From: Candidatus Gastranaerophilales bacterium
GTDB lineage: Bacteria; Cyanobacteriota; Vampirovibrionia; Gastranaerophilales; Gastranaerophilaceae
Length of the DNA stretch: 54,416 bases
Reading direction: 5' to 3'
Assembly (NCBI GenBank): GCA_944324285.1
Contig: CALUVR010000016.1
Location: 1 to 54,416 of the forward strand
Each line of letters starts with the position of its first letter. The stretch's first letter is position 1. This document shows, one piece after another, positions 52,551 to 54,416 of this stretch. A model generated the notes under the pieces. The model was not told where the DNA came from. It did no database searches and was given only the letters and a program-made list of their open reading frames with translations. The position numbers and the translations under genes were made by a program.

Positions 52551-53421
52551 TTATTTTATAAAATCATTCCAATAATCCTTAGTGTTATCCATAGGATTTT
52601 TATCTATGCTTGCCCAGTAAGCACATCCCATACCGTTTGTGCTATCAGATGATGTCATAGAGCATTCTGTAAATCCATTACTTCCGTTCGCGGCATCCTT
52701 CTTTGTATCCGGATTACCAAGCGGAATTACCCGCCCGTCTTTTGTCGGACGGAATGAAAACATGTCAACGCCAAGCTGGTTTGGTTTCTTGTAATATCCG
52801 TTTATATCAACTGTTATAACTGGACATTTCCCGGTGCCAGCCGGATTTCCATATTCAAAATAAAATGTCCTTTTCTGCATATTCCAGACTGATCCGTCAT
52901 CAAACATAGTTACAGCTGCCGTACTTCCTGTTAGAGTTTTTACCTTATTAATACCTTCATTATCAATATACTCGTTTTTTCCTGCAAAGTATTCTATGAA
53001 TTTTTTTGAAAATTCTTTTGAAGCTTCCATTACAGCTGACCCGCCATCAACAAGCATCCAGTTATATTCACACATATTTAGCCCTTCATCCTTAATAAAC
53101 ATCAGGTTTATCTGCTGTAATTCGCTATAGGTCTTTTTAAATTCAGCTTTTAAAACTTCTTTTCTGTGTTTTGCAATAAGTCCGGGCATTGTCATAGCAG
53201 CTACAATACCTATGATACCGAGGGTTATTAACACTTCCGCTAATGTAAAAGCAGGTTTATAAGGAGGTAAGCAGAAAAAAGTCTGGTTAATTTTTGAATA
53301 AAATTTTGCGGAGATAATTGTTAACTTATGGATTTTGTTTATTAATCCTGGAACTCCGTTCCTTTTGCCTTCAGAAGGTGCCCCCCCCCCCGAAATACAC
53401 TCTCTGTCTAAGTTTTAGCAT
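52551..53421 (-). CDS. Type IV prepilin-like protein with 11-G tract in its leader (frame currently off)
   Basis: The pilin body (about 228 residues in the frame 52551-53234) has PAFTLAEVLITLGIIGIVAA, ITVDINGYYKKPNQLGVDMF and a cysteine-rich C-terminus. The open frame continues upstream with no start codon before a G11 run (minus strand, 53381-53391). A good start sits beyond it: AAAGGAG (53429-53435) seven bases before ATG at 53421, giving MLKLRQRVYF, then Gly codons. With 11 Gs that frame stops after 16 codons (TGA 53371-53373); with 10 or 13 Gs it joins the pilin frame, giving about 289 residues with an unusually long leader (APSEGKRNGVPGLINKIHKL...). A GTG within the signal (53234) is a poor alternative start. 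Confidence 0.78.
53381..53391. repeat. Homopolymer tract (C11 on +, G11 in the prepilin reading frame)
   Basis: Eleven consecutive C residues, the longest homopolymer of G/C in the window, between the ATG at 53421 and the prepilin body. Such tracts change length readily by slippage. Confidence 0.95.
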
Positions 53422-53511
53422 ATATTTACTCCTTTATTCTTTCGCATATATATTTCAAATTTATCATATACTTTAGAATTTTTCAATATTTTCTAATACC
53501 CCTTTGCCCCC

Positions 53512-53540
53512 TTGAAAGATTTTTGTTTTTTATGTAAAAT
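53512..53540 (+). promoter_or_regulatory. Sigma70-type promoter of clpC
   Basis: TTGAAA (53512-53517), a 17-base spacer and TAAAAT (53535-53540), about 35 bases before the start. No CtsR-like operator is evident. Confidence 0.65.
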
Positions 53541-53574
53541 ATATATCATAAAAGAGAGAATAGGAGCTAATTTA

Positions 53575-54416
53575 ATGTTTGAACGTTTTACGGAAAAAGC
53601 CATAAAGGTTATAATGCTTGCTCAGGAAGAGGCGCGCAGACTCGGACATAACTTTGTCGGCACGGAACAGGTTCTTCTGGGACTTATCGGCGAAGGTACC
53701 GGCGTTGCCGCGAAAACCCTTAAATCTATGGGAGTTACCCTGAAAGATGCCAGAGCGGAAGTTGAAAAAATTATCGGCAGAGGCTCAGGCTTTGTCGCAG
53801 TTGAAATTCCGTTCACCCCGAGAGCAAAAAGAGTCCTTGAATTATCCTGGGATGAGGCAAGACAGCTCGGGCATAATTATATCGGGACTGAACACCTGCT
53901 TTTAGGCTTAATTCGTGAAGGCGAAGGTGTTGCCGCAAGGGTTCTCGAGAACCTCGGCGTTGATTTGAATAAAATAAGAAGCAACGTCGTTAAAATGCTC
54001 GGGGAATCAAAACCTCAAACAACAACTTCAGGTTCTTCAAGCTCCTCATCATCTTCATCTAGCGGCGGTAAAACTAAAACGCCGAGTCTTGATGAATTCG
54101 GCAGAGATTTAACTCTTGCCGCTCAGGAACAAAGACTTGACCCTGTTGTCGGCAGAGAAAAAGAAATTGAACGCGTTATTCAAATTCTAGCAAGACGTAC
54201 CAAAAACAACCCTGTCTTAATCGGAGAACCGGGGGTCGGTAAAACCGCTGTTGCGGAAGGGCTTGCCGCAAGAATTGTTAATGCGGAAGTTCCGGATATC
54301 TTAGACGGTAAAAAAGTTATCCAGCTTGATATGGGCTTACTCGTTGCAGGTACTAAATACCGCGGCGAATTTGAAGAACGTTTGAAAAAAATTATGGATG
54401 AAATTCGTCAGGCAGG
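53575..54416 (+). CDS. clpC: ClpC-type AAA+ chaperone, 5' part (cut by the window end)
   Basis: 280 residues visible. Start at ATG 53575 with AGGAG nine bases upstream. The double Clp N-domain is seen as [15 protein letters not shown] and [15 protein letters not shown]; a Ser-rich linker (about ten Ser in a row near residue 155) precedes the first AAA+ module with [18 protein letters not shown] and Walker [10 protein letters not shown] near residue 217. ClpC unfolds substrates for the ClpP protease. The remainder lies outside the window. Confidence 0.96.
   Translation, partial: MFERFTEKAIKVIMLAQEEARRLGHNFVGTEQVLLGLIGEGTGVAAKTLKSMGVTLKDARAEVEKIIGRGSGFVAVEIPFTPRAKRVLELSWDEARQLGHNYIGTEHLLLGLIREGEGVAARVLENLGVDLNKIRSNVVKMLGESKPQTTTSGSSSSSSSSSSGGKTKTPSLDEFGRDLTLAAQEQRLDPVVGREKEIERVIQILARRTKNNPVLIGEPGVGKTAVAEGLAARIVNAEVPDILDGKKVIQLDMGLLVAGTKYRGEFEERLKKIMDEIRQA

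Noticed and set aside
53622-53816. Minus-strand frame inside clpC
   Set aside because: Shadow of the Clp N-domain coding sequence, without a Shine-Dalgarno.

Overview
The window looks like a chromosomal piece of a non-photosynthetic relative of cyanobacteria, most likely an AT-rich gut Gastranaerophilales (Vampirovibrionia/Melainabacteria) genome. This is inferred from a cyanobacterial/Firmicutes-style ClpC, prepilins of the AFTLAEVLITLGI type with Ala instead of Gly before the cleavage site, anaerobic ribonucleotide reductase with no photosynthesis genes, and many proteins unlike common families that carry a short F-[KRT]-G motif near the N-terminus. No database search was possible.

Layout. 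1-6.4 kb: accessory region with a small regulator-like gene, 1.2 kb of repeat-rich DNA, a ParE-like toxin remnant, and a two-gene unit ending in a 1305-residue repeat/HD-domain protein. Related intergenic repeats sit on both sides of that unit. 6.4-9.1 kb: nrdDG behind a cobalamin-riboswitch-like leader. 9.2-11.7 kb: a PD-(D/E)XK nuclease-like protein, a CheR-like methyltransferase and a small F-K-G protein. 11.7-18.6 kb: mnmG, a TPR protein, typA and prfB with its programmed frameshift. 18.5-19.5 kb: a small XRE regulator divergent from a frameshifted prepilin, with paired operator-like repeats between them. 19.5-25.1 kb: PHP phosphoesterase, a membrane protein, rph, a coiled-coil exported protein, a MITE-like element, ilvB and a divergent prepilin-like gene. 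25.2-32.7 kb: M16 peptidase, nanE, a ROK kinase, a UbiA-type protein, lysA, cdaA and a YitT-type protein. 33-38 kb: a pair of lineage-type membrane proteins and two glycosyltransferases. 38-42.4 kb: pgpH-ybeY-dgkA and mazG. 42.5-47 kb: two small proteins, a repeat-rich gap, folK, a BaiN-type flavoprotein and another F-K-G membrane protein. 47.4-51.9 kb: two tandem paralogous GT-C-like membrane proteins. 51.8-54.4 kb: a SprA-like putative metallopeptidase, tRNA-Glu, a prepilin whose reading frame runs through an 11-G tract, and the 5' part of clpC.

Working together. Housekeeping functions dominate: translation (prfB, typA, mnmG, ybeY, rph), anaerobic dNTP supply, lysine and branched-chain amino acid synthesis, and c-di-AMP turnover (cdaA for synthesis, pgpH for likely breakdown). 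Around these sits a surface/envelope layer of prepilins, membrane glycosyltransferases and uncharacterised F-x-G proteins. The most interesting observations are the homopolymer-controlled prepilin (52551-53421), the recurring N-terminal F-[KRT]-G leader, the large solenoid/HD protein (2328-6245) and the B12-type leader on nrdDG.
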